Assembly (NCBI GenBank): GCA_027485575.1
Contig: JAIXQU010000182.1
Span: 1 to 39,688 of the forward strand
Source: Cytophagaceae bacterium
GTDB lineage: Bacteria > Bacteroidota > Bacteroidia > Cytophagales > Flexibacteraceae
Direction of reading: 5' to 3'
DNA: 39,688 nt
Part shown: positions 15,799-25,400 of the stretch, in pieces
How positions within the stretch are numbered: position 1 is the first letter of the stretch
How the letters are laid out: each line of letters begins with the position of its first letter
Made by a program: the position numbers and the translations under genes
Notes under the pieces: model-generated
Database searches by the model: none
The model's input: only the letters and a program-made list of their open reading frames with translations
Told to the model about the DNA's origin: nothing

Positions 15799-18225
15799 TT
15801 AATAACCCAATTGACGCAATCGTTTTTTGGCGGCATCCACACCAAGGGCTGCCGCTTTTTTATATTCCTGAATCGCGGCATCTTTACTTGAAATCGTGGC
15901 AAGCCCATTTTCCAACAAGATACCTAGATACCAATGGGAATAAGGGTCATCTTGCGCTGCTGCTTTTCTTAACCAAGAATCTGCTTCGGGAAAACTTTTT
16001 GCGACTCCAGTACCATTCCAGTAGCAAAGTGCAAGGTTTCTTTGCCCTTCTGCGTCTCCAAGCTGCGCTGATTTTAAATAGAAATTATAGGTTTCTGAGA
16101 GGTTCTTTTCAACACATCTGCCATTTTCGTACATCCATGCTAAATAATTGAGTGCTGCAGGAAGGTTTTGGTCTGCAGCCAACTTTGCATACCTCAATGC
16201 TTCAATTGAATCAATGTCTGTTCCTTCACCATTAAAGTAACAAATAGCCATATTTATTTGACCAGTTGCATTACCTTGTTCTGCAGATTTTTGATACCAG
16301 TTAAATGCTTCAACTGGGTTTTTAGTTCCGGAAATCAAACCATTATCATACATGTACCCAATCATAGATTGGGCATCAGAATTGCCTTGCTCCGCTGATT
16401 TTTCAAGCCATTTCTTCGCCAAATCTTTATCTTCAGATACGCCAAATCCATAAAAATGCATCATCCCGAGATAATACTGAGCAGTCTTGTCAAAACTAGT
16501 ATTATCTTTTGATAAAAGGGAATATGCAGATGCATACTCAGCCCGATTGTAGGCATCCGTACCCAGTTTCACCTGTTCGGCCGTTTCTGCTATGGACTTC
16601 ATGTAAAAGAAAGAACCAAGGCCAGCAATCAAAAACCCTCCAACAATGAACCATAATGTCTTGCTCTTTCCAAACTTTTCTTCCTGGTTTTTGGAGTATT
16701 TTCGAAAAACCCTGAATTCCATTTCCGAGACTTTTTGAATCATCATGATGGTTAAGACAATGGCAATAAGGTCAAAACAATCAGAAAGAATATTAAATTC
16801 TGAAGTAAGAAGAATATCATCATCCTCAGATGTTTTAATATTTCGGTTGAATACATCCTTACCAAGAATTGACTGAATCAAGAAGAATGTCCACCAAAAT
16901 GAAAGGGCAAGCGTTTTCTCCGCATTTTGCGGAATTCCAAGGCTGGATTTAAATGTCAGCCACATTTCCTTTGCTACCTGATAGGGTTTGTAAAAATTAA
17001 CAAAGGGAATTAGCCAGGCCCATAAACCTTCGCTTTCAGGAAACTTCAACTTTTGTTTTCCTGCAACCTGATGGGCATTTCTGTATCCCCGCCTGAACCA
17101 GCGCAGAAAATACACGATGCAAACCAGATTTAGACCAAGCTGCATGATTCCTATTATTTGTTGCCTTGTAGCGCTGGCATCGGCCAGACGTGTATTTTCT
17201 AAGTTACCACCCTGTATCTCTTTTATCAGATTATACTCGAAGAAGGAAGAAATCAGGCCAATCAGGGTCAATCCAAACAGTGCCCAGAAAATCATTTGCA
17301 CCTGACTTGCCCGCTCACTGTTATCCTTTAGGTCAGGCAACTTGCTGCTTTCAGACTCCTGTGGTTTTTCTTCAACTGCGCCCGTACCTATTACAGTTTT
17401 TTCTGAATCCGCTGATAGTGTCTTTGTCGTTGAAGAATTTTTCTTCAGCATTTCCGAAAGTGAGCCATAGCGCATTTCCGGGTCTTTGGCTGTCGCTTTC
17501 TGGATTACCTCATCCCAGGTGGTGCCGGTGAGCGGAAGGTTCTCATTCACAATTTTGCTTTGTATCTGAAATCCGGAAAGCGTATCGGCATCATAAGGTT
17601 TTCTTCCGGAAACCATTTCCCAGAGTACCACGCCCAGACTGTACTGGTCTGATTTTTCATTCAGATTTTTAGCCCCGTGCACCTGTTCCGGGCTCATGTA
17701 AATGGGTGTTCCCATCTGAACGCCGGTTCCGGTTTGGGTATAATCCGCAGGTGCCTGATCCAGACTTTTGGCAATGCCAAAATCCAGCAGTTTTATCCGG
17801 CCAGCATCTGTTACCATAAAGTTGGATGGTTTAATATCCCTGTGTACAAGGCCTTTTTGATGAACGAAACCCAGAGCATCCACCATTTGCCCTAATAAGG
17901 ATTCAATTTCGACATCACTTAAACGACCCTTTTTTAGATGCAGATAATCCCGGAGGTTTTTACCTTCTATAAATTCCATCACAAAGGCAACCATCTCACC
18001 TTCTTCAATGGAGTCACTTACCTTCACGACGTTGTGGTGGTTCATCCGTGCCAGCCTTCGCGCCTCTTCGAGAAAGCGTTTCCGGATGTTTTCCTGAATC
18101 TGGAATTCCGGATTCAGGACTTTGATGGCTACTTTGTGACCAAGGCTTTTGTGTGTGCCTTCATATACGGCTGCCATTCCACCTTTGCCGACATGTTGGC
18201 CAATTTGATAATTACTGGTTTCCAT
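15799..18225 (-). CDS. Ser/Thr protein kinase fused to membrane domain and Sel1 repeats
   Basis: 808 residues. The kinase domain is complete (glycine loop GKGGMAAV 13-20, K35, HRD with D130, DFG 148-150). A Ser/Thr-rich linker follows (260-305). A membrane region at about 310-500 contains LWAWLIPFVNFYKPYQVAKEMW, typical of DUF4328 proteins, and a last helix sits at about 525-541. The C-terminus (581-808) has six Sel1-like repeats (for example AQYYLGMMHFYGFGVSEDKD), which bind protein partners. With roughly five helices, the Sel1 part would lie outside the inner membrane and could sense an envelope partner; this topology is inferred. It starts 3 bases after the PP2C stop, so it is co-transcribed with it. 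Confidence 0.93.
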   Translation of the reverse strand: METSNYQIGQHVGKGGMAAVYEGTHKSLGHKVAIKVLNPEFQIQENIRKRFLEEARRLARMNHHNVVKVSDSIEEGEMVAFVMEFIEGKNLRDYLHLKKGRLSDVEIESLLGQMVDALGFVHQKGLVHRDIKPSNFMVTDAGRIKLLDFGIAKSLDQAPADYTQTGTGVQMGTPIYMSPEQVHGAKNLNEKSDQYSLGVVLWEMVSGRKPYDADTLSGFQIQSKIVNENLPLTGTTWDEVIQKATAKDPEMRYGSLSEMLKKNSSTTKTLSADSEKTVIGTGAVEEKPQESESSKLPDLKDNSERASQVQMIFWALFGLTLIGLISSFFEYNLIKEIQGGNLENTRLADASATRQQIIGIMQLGLNLVCIVYFLRWFRRGYRNAHQVAGKQKLKFPESEGLWAWLIPFVNFYKPYQVAKEMWLTFKSSLGIPQNAEKTLALSFWWTFFLIQSILGKDVFNRNIKTSEDDDILLTSEFNILSDCFDLIAIVLTIMMIQKVSEMEFRVFRKYSKNQEEKFGKSKTLWFIVGGFLIAGLGSFFYMKSIAETAEQVKLGTDAYNRAEYASAYSLLSKDNTSFDKTAQYYLGMMHFYGFGVSEDKDLAKKWLEKSAEQGNSDAQSMIGYMYDNGLISGTKNPVEAFNWYQKSAEQGNATGQINMAICYFNGEGTDIDSIEALRYAKLAADQNLPAALNYLAWMYENGRCVEKNLSETYNFYLKSAQLGDAEGQRNLALCYWNGTGVAKSFPEADSWLRKAAAQDDPYSHWYLGILLENGLATISSKDAAIQEYKKAAALGVDAAKKRLRQLGY

Positions 18226-18228
18226 TTA

Positions 18229-19428
18229 TTAAATTTCTACTGATTTTAGGTTTTTTTTGATGGTATCCACCTTAGACTTGCTGCCCGGAAGCAAGCGGTT
18301 TTCCTGCCGCTTTGTTGGAATCGGCGTTTTGTGTTTACGGGTCGAATCTTTCAGAAATCTTTTTTCTTTTACAATATTCCTTGAACCACCTTTAATAGAA
18401 TCAATATTCGGTTTGAGCGGTGGACCTAATGAGGTTCTTCCTGGCGATGGCCTTTGAAATGAATTTGAAGATTTTGATTTAATATCTGATGGTTTTTTCT
18501 GTCTTGCCACTTTTGAATTGGCCGAATTGTCCTGCTTTTTGAATAACGGATTAAAATAATAACCGGCAGCAAGAAACAAGGCCAAACCAGTTATAAGCAG
18601 AAGCCACCTGCTGGTTCTCAGCTCCTTTTTTCCATTGTCCTTTAAACCACCATTTCCAGTAATTTGACTGCGTCCTGGTCCAGGAAGATCTTTTCGCCAA
18701 GGACCCTTTGGAACATCTGCAAAGACAACCTCGTAAAGTATGGCAGTGGAATTATCTCTCGAGTTCAGGTCGCATTCCTGTTCCATTCTGGCCATTATCT
18801 CTGCGGCAGAAAAACCCTGTGCAAACAGAATTTCCAGATCCTCGTTGCTCCAGCTTTCCAGAACTCCGTCCGAACATTGAAGCACAAAGTCTCCTTTGCA
18901 AATATCGGTTAACTGCACAATCTCTACCTGCGTAGGTTTATCCTCGCCCTGGATGGCTCTGGTTATGATGTTAGATTTTGGGTGACCAGCTGCTTCTTCT
19001 TTCGTAATTATTCCAGCTTTCAGAGCATCATTTACCCAGCTGTGGTCTTCAGTCTGAAATAGAATTTTTCCATTACGGAACTGATAAATCCGGCTGTCGC
19101 CTACCCAGCCAATCAAAATATTATTTAGTCTTACCTGCGAAAAAGTAAGGGTGGTTGCCATCCCATAGGTTTCAGGATGTTGCTGTATATGAGCGGACAT
19201 CCTTGCTTCCGCCGCTTTCAGTACGGAATCAGCCCCGGAATCCGGATCGTCTTGGAAGGCATTTAAAAAGTGTCTTGCGACAATTGCCGAAGCCACTTCT
19301 CCTTTCTGGTTACCACCAACGCCATCGCAAACCACGAAATGACTGCTGGTTTCAAAACAGGCAAAATCTTCGTTGTTTTCCCGTTTGCCTAAAACCGAAA
19401 ACTGAATCGCAGGACCTAATTTTATCAT
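18229..19428 (-). CDS. Membrane-anchored PP2C-type Ser/Thr protein phosphatase
   Basis: 399 residues. The PP2C motifs are intact: GKRENNEDF with D21, VCDGVGG with D35-G36, IGWVGDSR, LQCSDGV with D187, and RDNSTAI with D225. It removes phosphate from Ser/Thr with two metal ions, opposing the two kinases encoded directly downstream. Unlike the common soluble form, it has a transmembrane helix at about 268-290 (WLLLITGLALFLAAGYYF) and then ~100 residues very rich in Lys, Arg, Ser and Pro. That tail would be outside the inner membrane and might bind peptidoglycan, LPS or an acidic partner. The ATG at 19428 gives the usual short lead-in to the first motif. Confidence 0.93.
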   Translation of the reverse strand: MIKLGPAIQFSVLGKRENNEDFACFETSSHFVVCDGVGGNQKGEVASAIVARHFLNAFQDDPDSGADSVLKAAEARMSAHIQQHPETYGMATTLTFSQVRLNNILIGWVGDSRIYQFRNGKILFQTEDHSWVNDALKAGIITKEEAAGHPKSNIITRAIQGEDKPTQVEIVQLTDICKGDFVLQCSDGVLESWSNEDLEILFAQGFSAAEIMARMEQECDLNSRDNSTAILYEVVFADVPKGPWRKDLPGPGRSQITGNGGLKDNGKKELRTSRWLLLITGLALFLAAGYYFNPLFKKQDNSANSKVARQKKPSDIKSKSSNSFQRPSPGRTSLGPPLKPNIDSIKGGSRNIVKEKRFLKDSTRKHKTPIPTKRQENRLLPGSKSKVDTIKKNLKSVEI

Positions 19429-19437
19429 AATCAGGTT

Positions 19438-20331
19438 TTAGATGAACTGATTGGTTACAAAATCATCATTCCCCTGGAATACATCCTGCTGGTAATTATC
19501 TGGCTGTTCCCAATCCTGAAACTGCACATTTTCCATTTGCTGTTCATAATCTGCAAAATCCTCAGCAGAAGCGGATTCATCTTCCGGAATCTCAGAAATT
19601 TCCGCTTCAGGTATTTCTTCCGAAACAACTTCAGAGCCTGACGCATCGGTTTCTTCTGCAATCACAGGCTCATCCTGCTCCGAAGACCAGTCAATGGGCT
19701 CAAAGCTGTCATCCATTCCTGTAATTTCGCCACTCTCATTCTGATAATCTGACTGCTGGGCATAATTGGCATTCCCCCCCAGAAGAAAATCAGGCAATTG
19801 TTCCGCAGTTCCAGTTACTTCCTGAGTTACTCCTGTAACATCAGTAGCCTGCATGCCCCACTGATCGATGTATCCATCGTGATTCACATCCACAAAAACC
19901 ACTTGCACGGTATTGCCATTACCAGCATCCATTGCAAATCCCATGTAGGCCGGTTGCTGTTCGGCACTTGCTGTTTCCACTACCGGTACTGATGCATCTT
20001 TAGATGTCATTACGGCATCTGAAACATGGTTTTGGTTATCGGCAGCATCTGTGACAGAAACAGAGACTCGGGAATTTAATGGTGCCGGTGCTGGATTATC
20101 AGAAGAAGCCATAACGGGGTTAGACGGTTCGGGCTGGACGCCCTTATCTTGACCTTCTTTGTTCAGGTAATTTTGCGCCGCGGCTCCAAGACCCGCTCCA
20201 GCAACTCCAGCACCTGCGGCCACTGCACCTGAAATTCCGCTGCTTTCGCCATCTTTTTTCTCAGTTGTGGCATTCAGGCCTTCTATTTTGGTGCTGTCCT
20301 GATTAATGTGTTTTTTTTCGTTGTTTTCCAT
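19438..20331 (-). CDS. Acidic low-complexity protein with one calcium-loop-like motif, unknown function
   Basis: 297 residues, no family recognised. It opens with a charged stretch and a glycine/alanine-rich segment (AVAAGAGVAGAGLGAAA, about 36-52). Then comes a Ser/Thr/Asp-rich disordered region, a short ordered block at about 150-185 (GNTVQVVFVDVNHDGYIDQWGM), and a long strongly acidic tail. DVNHDGYIDQWG looks like an EF-hand or dockerin calcium loop. There is no signal peptide. Its place between two FHA proteins and the PP2C/kinases makes it a candidate phosphorylated scaffold read by the FHA domains. That is inference from position and composition only. Confidence 0.75.
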   Translation of the reverse strand: MENNEKKHINQDSTKIEGLNATTEKKDGESSGISGAVAAGAGVAGAGLGAAAQNYLNKEGQDKGVQPEPSNPVMASSDNPAPAPLNSRVSVSVTDAADNQNHVSDAVMTSKDASVPVVETASAEQQPAYMGFAMDAGNGNTVQVVFVDVNHDGYIDQWGMQATDVTGVTQEVTGTAEQLPDFLLGGNANYAQQSDYQNESGEITGMDDSFEPIDWSSEQDEPVIAEETDASGSEVVSEEIPEAEISEIPEDESASAEDFADYEQQMENVQFQDWEQPDNYQQDVFQGNDDFVTNQFI

Positions 20332-20343
20332 AAGTTTCAGCAG

Positions 20344-20790
20344 TTAAGAATTGATTTGAATTGAAATCTTTGTAAGACCTACGATGAAAAAATCTCCGGG
20401 AATAAAAGGATAACGGATACCTTCTTTCAACCTCTGCTTGTTTTTGTTATAAGTTCCGTTTAAACTACCTAGGTCTTCAATGAAGAAAAAAACCTTCTCT
20501 TCCCGAAATTCCATAAACACCTTGGCATGAATCCGGCTCACATATTCATCTGAAATGAGGATATGCCCATTTACATTTGGTTTTTCTGTTTTCCGGCCAA
20601 TTACCTGAACACCATTTTTTAAACCAACCTGGGCAAACTTTCCTTCTTGCTGAATTGAAAGAACAGGACCAAGGGTAAGCACATTTCTTGTACTGCACTT
20701 CGGACAGATAACTTCCAGCTTAGGACTTTTGAATTTAGCCGGGTCAATTTTATACGGTGCCTTGCATTTCCCGCATTTAAAATATCTCAT
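20344..20790 (-). CDS. Zinc-ribbon plus FHA domain protein
   Basis: 148 residues. An N-terminal zinc ribbon (C6-x2-C9 and C29-x2-C32) is followed by an FHA domain (about 58-145) with the binding-site pattern ISDEYVSRIHAKV and EDLGSLNGTYNKN. FHA domains bind phosphothreonine, so this is a likely reader of the kinases in the same operon. It overlaps the preceding double-FHA gene by 4 bases. The zinc-ribbon/FHA pairing recurs in the neighbour with the order reversed, which suggests shared descent or a joint complex. It is cytoplasmic: no membrane segment or signal peptide. Confidence 0.9.
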   Translation of the reverse strand: MRYFKCGKCKAPYKIDPAKFKSPKLEVICPKCSTRNVLTLGPVLSIQQEGKFAQVGLKNGVQVIGRKTEKPNVNGHILISDEYVSRIHAKVFMEFREEKVFFFIEDLGSLNGTYNKNKQRLKEGIRYPFIPGDFFIVGLTKISIQINS

Positions 20791-21860
20791 GTTCTGAATT
20801 TTATTTTACACTTGTTACATTCTCTTATAGTAATCCATGCTTTTTTCTGGAAAGACTCTTTGCACCTGGGGCAGGAATAGGCAATAAGAAACATATCCTC
20901 AAAACTGAGGTCGTTCTGAATTTTGTTGGACTCATGCTGCCCGAGATATCTGCCGATAATTCCCCCTCCAGCCATCAGCAAGAGGCCAAGAGGACCGCCA
21001 GCAGCGGTAACAACTGCAGCACCCACCCCTAAAGCAGATCCGCCAAGACCAAAGCTAATGGCGATGTTTCTGGCTTTCATCATTTTTGTCTGGTACTCTT
21101 TATAGATTTCCTCCAAGGAATTAAAGGAGGCGAGCTCAAAATTATTTGCCATCCTCGGACCAGAAATTTCATCCCTCAGGTTTGGCCTTTGTGCTGGTCT
21201 TGGTGGTATTTTTAGGTTCGGAAATACTCTAGTCAGAGAAAGTTGATAGTCGGCGCCCAAACAAACCTGACTTGCAGCCGACAGAATTTGCCTTTTGTTA
21301 GGAAGCAGTCTCTCACCGTCTACAAAGGTTCCATTGGTCGAGCCAAGGTCCTCGATTTCAACCAGGCTTTCATTTATCATTCTGATCTGGCAGTGTTTTC
21401 GGGAAACCTTAGGATTGTCAACCTTGATCAGACATTCAGGAGCCCTGCCAATAAACACAAACTTGGTCTGGTCAATAGAAGAAATCTCTCCCAAAGAGGT
21501 CTTTTCAGCATCCAGAATTAACACTTTCCCCATCTGGTTGAGAATCCGGGTTGTGTCATGCCTTATTTCCAGAGTTGAGGATAAAATCCGCGTTGAATCT
21601 TCCATTTCCGGAGGAAAAACCTCCATCCAGTTGAAGGAGTAGTCGGAAGACAGCGTTACCTTATTTTCGGTGTTCAGCTGCATCCAGGTTTCTGGTGTTA
21701 GTTTTTTGCCATCGATATAAGTGCCATTCTTCGATCCAAGGTCTTTAATGTAAACACATTTTGTCTCTTTTTTCATTTCGAGGTGTCGCCTGGAAACCCG
21801 TCTCTGTGGGTCAAGAATTACAAAATCGCAGGCAGGGTCGCGTCCTATAATTTTTCTCAT
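20787..21860 (-). CDS. Double-FHA protein with glycine-rich hydrophobic segment and zinc ribbon
   Basis: 357 residues. FHA 1 covers about 1-70 (IIGRDPACDFVI, VSRRHL, LGSKNGTYIDG) and FHA 2 about 115-215 (FIGRAPECLIKV, VSRKHC, LGSTNGTFVDG). Both keep the Arg, Ser-Arg-His and Asn residues needed for phosphothreonine binding. A hydrophobic, glycine-rich stretch (about 268-308, with GVGAAVVTAAGGPLGLLLMAGGG) could insert in membrane as a glycine-zipper hairpin. A zinc ribbon (CPRC...CNKC) closes the chain. Its gene follows the XRE regulator by 2 bases. It likely tethers phosphorylated partners at the membrane. Confidence 0.92.
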   Translation of the reverse strand: MRKIIGRDPACDFVILDPQRRVSRRHLEMKKETKCVYIKDLGSKNGTYIDGKKLTPETWMQLNTENKVTLSSDYSFNWMEVFPPEMEDSTRILSSTLEIRHDTTRILNQMGKVLILDAEKTSLGEISSIDQTKFVFIGRAPECLIKVDNPKVSRKHCQIRMINESLVEIEDLGSTNGTFVDGERLLPNKRQILSAASQVCLGADYQLSLTRVFPNLKIPPRPAQRPNLRDEISGPRMANNFELASFNSLEEIYKEYQTKMMKARNIAISFGLGGSALGVGAAVVTAAGGPLGLLLMAGGGIIGRYLGQHESNKIQNDLSFEDMFLIAYSCPRCKESFQKKAWITIRECNKCKIKFRT

Positions 21861-21862
21861 TG

Positions 21863-22162
21863 CTAAATCTGGACTTCGGCGGCTCCTTCTGCCAGTTTTT
21901 TCTTCACAATGGCCAGCACTTCCCTTGCATAGGGTTCATTCACCAGTACATCGAGTACTCTGTCAGAGAGCCAGATTATTTCAAGTTCTTTCTGGGAGAC
22001 CTCAAAAAGTTCTGCCAGTTTGCTGATATAGCTCCTGCTTACCGGTTTTTCTTCGCTTTCCATTTTACTTATGTAGGCAGAATCAACATCAAGCCGGGCT
22101 GCAACCATTCTCTGGACGATTCCTCTGCTGGTTCTTAATTTTTTTATCTCATTACCTATCAT
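21863..22162 (-). CDS. XRE-family helix-turn-helix regulator
   Basis: 99 residues. The HTH of the Cro/C1 type spans about 5-60, with the pattern QRMVAARLDVDSAYISKMESEEKPVS cut into its helices (recognition helix near AYISKMES). The C-terminal ~40 residues are helical and may dimerise. It is the first gene of the minus-strand phospho-signalling operon and faces the plus-strand operon across 311 bases, so it may control both. Two near-identical direct repeats lie right in front of its start codon. Confidence 0.9.
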   Translation of the reverse strand: MIGNEIKKLRTSRGIVQRMVAARLDVDSAYISKMESEEKPVSRSYISKLAELFEVSQKELEIIWLSDRVLDVLVNEPYAREVLAIVKKKLAEGAAEVQI

Positions 22163-22473
22163 AAAGTCCTTTTTGGCACTTGTCCTTTTTTGGGCAAATT
22201 TGATAAGAAAAATCGAAGTATGAAAATTTCTATAAGTAGTGTTTTATTAATATATTTCCCCAAAAAGAGTGGATTCTTATGTAAGATACTGAAAAAAAGA
22301 GATTGATAATGGTAAATATTTTTTTTACGATAAAGTAAATAAAATATCTGATCGTTGAATATTTATGAATTTTGAGTTTGTGTTTGGTTTATAAAAAAAA
22401 TGGGAATTATTTGCGGCTCTTAAAAAGTAGTTAAAATGATTGTATACAAATTATTTTGTTCGACTAAGTAATT
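22163..22473. promoter_or_regulatory. Shared divergent control region of the two large operons
   Basis: 311 AT-rich bases with no open frame. It must contain the start signals of the minus-strand signalling operon and of the plus-strand envelope operon. I could not place a full TTG-N-TAnnTTTG promoter with confidence; CAAATTTG (minus strand, near 22195) and TTATTTTG (plus, near 22452) each miss the -7 pattern by one base. Confidence 0.5.
22166..22193 (-). promoter_or_regulatory. Two direct repeats at the regulator start, possible operator or ribosome-binding element
   Basis: On the minus strand CCAAAAAAGGAC (22182-22193) is followed by CCAAAAAGGAC (22166-22176), 16 bases start to start. The nearer copy contains AAGGA a few bases before the ATG at 22160-22162 and so would serve as a Shine-Dalgarno, which is rare in this window. 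The duplication could also be a binding site for the XRE protein. This is read only from the sequence pattern. Confidence 0.4.
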
Positions 22474-25400
22474 ATGCTAGTAGGTAGTCAATTGAAATCA
22501 ATTCTCGCTATTTTTCTGGTTTCCTTATTTGGATTTTCTGACCTCTTCGGCCAGCGGGCCTCCCTCCCGGCTTCCGTTCAAATATGTCAGTCAGCGAATA
22601 AATCAATTTTTCCTTCCTTGAGGAAGCCCGTGTATAAATATCAATGGCAGGATAGCATCTCCGGAGGACAATGGAACAATCTGGTCATTGGCCCAAACAT
22701 TCAGGGCGCAATAAAAGACTCCCTAAAAATATTAAATTGCCCAATCGCATTCGATGGTAGGAAAGTAAGATGTCAAATTGATTCCAATGGAAATGGAGTA
22801 TTTGACTACAATACCAATGCATCCAGGCTGATTGTGAATCCGCTTGTTGGTGCTCCGGGCAGCATTACAGGACCAAGCAATATTTGTTCAGGCGCTACTG
22901 GAAACATCTTTACAATAGCTCAGGTTTCACAGGCAACACTATATTCTTGGTCAATTTCACCTGCTGCCACAATTCTGTCAGGCCAAGGATCAAATTCCAT
23001 CAGCGTTAATTTTCCAACACCTGGTAACTACAGTATTTCTGTCAGCGCATCGAATTCCTGCGACTCCAAAACATCAAGTCCAATCATCGTAAATTATCTG
23101 CCAACGGTTACAGCCCCGGTTATTGGCCCATCACAGACGCCTATTTGTTATAATTCAATTCCTTCACCTTTAAATTTAACAACTCTACCAACGGGTGGTG
23201 GAGGTAATTATTCTTACCAGTGGGAATCATCCGCTGATGCATCAGTCTGGACTCCAATTGCTGGTGGCACTCTTAGCAACTATTCGCCACCGGCTCAGAC
23301 TTCATCCCGTTACTATCGGCTTAAAGTAACCTCCCAAATTGGTTGTGGCCCTGTATTTTCAAACCAGATTTTTATTCAAACCTATCCTCAGGTAGTTTCC
23401 GGAACCATCCAAAACAATCAGTCCATTTGCTACAATGCTGTTCCGCAGATTTTAAACTTTTTTACCCCTACCACTGGAGGCAACGGGTCTTTTACCTATC
23501 AATGGCAAAGTTCAGCGAACAACCTGACCTGGTCAGACATCCCGTCGGCCAATTCCGTTTCTTATCAGCCAACGGCATTAACTGATACCACTTGGATTAG
23601 GGTGAAATCAATAACACAGTGCGGCTCCGTCAACTCCTCTCCTATTAAAATCACTGTATTTCCGGATTTTATTTCCGGAACCATTGGCACAGCACAATCC
23701 ATTTGCCACAATACATCGCCTAATCAGCTGGCATTTATTCAAAACCCAATTGGTGGCCTTGGTGGTGGAGGTTATTCATATCAATGGGAATCTACTGCCA
23801 GCTCAAATCTAACAGGTTTTACAGCTATAGCAGGAGCATCAAATGCAACCTATTCATCGACACCCCTTACTGATACCACATGGTTTAGGATTAAAGTACA
23901 GACCCCAACCTGCGGATTTAAAACAACCCAGCCTGTGAAAATTACTGTCCATCCGGCATTGGTAGGCGGGTCAGTTCAAAGCAGTCAAACCATTTGCAAT
24001 GGCACAAGTCCTGGCCAGCTTATTTTGTCTTCTGTGCCTGCCGGAGGCAACGGTGCATTTCAATTCCAATGGCAGTCTTCAATAAATGGGATTACTTTCT
24101 CGATTATTAATGGTGCCACGGTTCCTTCATATACTCCATTAAACCTGACCGATACCACCTGGTTTCTGCTTAAAGCCACAAATACTTGCGGTACCGTCAC
24201 TTACCAAAGCGCAAAAATTACGGTCCGGCCTCCTATGAATGCAGGAGCGCTACAAACTCCAAACCCGGTTTGTTACAATTCATCACCTGGCAGCATTTCA
24301 TTTACAATTCAGGCATCTGGAAGCGCTGCACCCTATGATTACCAATGGCAGCAGTCTGCAAATGGTGTTACATCATGGACAGACATTGCAGGTGCAACAT
24401 TGAACTCCTATTCCCCGGGTCCGCTTACTGATACACTTTGGTTGAGAACCAAGGTCAAATCGAATTCCTGTAATCAATCAGACACAACCCTTCCTATAAA
24501 AATTATTGTTTATGCACCACTTCAGAGCGGATCAATTCAGCCGGTACCAGCTATTTGTTACAACACAATCCCGGGTATTCTTGGTTTAGCGCAAGCAAGT
24601 TCAGGAGGAAATCCTTCAAACTATACATACCAGTGGCAAAGCTCTTCTGACAATTTAAGTTTTACGAACATCCCTGGAGCTACTGCTTTTACATATCAGC
24701 CTGTGGCTCTCTTGGATACAACATATTACCGTGTTTCCATTACTTCCGGTTCTTGCGGAAACGTACAAACTCCTGCAATAAAAGTAATTGTTTTTCCACA
24801 GTTTGCTGCAGGCACTATTCAGGGCAGCCAGAAAATTTGCTATAACTCTATACCATCTTTATTCACAATCAATCAGAATCCTTCAGGCGCCAATGGTTCA
24901 TTCGGTTACCAATGGCAAAGTTCTCCAGATAGCCTTAACTGGCTTAATATTCCAGGAGCCACTACTGTATCGTACCAGTCTACGGCACTTTCTGATACCT
25001 TATTTTTTAGGTTGAAAATAACCTCACCGGAATGCGGCTCAGTTTTTACCAAAACAATAAAAGTTTCTGTTTTTCAACCACTTTCTTCCGGCAGCATTCA
25101 AGGAAATCAATCTATTTGTAATAACGCTACTCCTTCTCTTTTTAATTTCAATCTTCAGCCCTCTGGTGCTGGTGGCCTTTATTCCTACGTGTGGCAGAAG
25201 TCGGTTGACCTACAGATCTGGGCTAGTATTCCCCAATCTGATGCCATTCAATATGCTTCTTCCTCTTTAATTGATACCACATGGTTCAGGGTTTTGGTTC
25301 AATCTAAGGCGGGATGTGATACTCTTCCAACGAATACCATTAAGGTAATTGTATTTCCTTCGTTTCAAGTTGGATCAATTGGCAATCCGGATTCGGTCTG

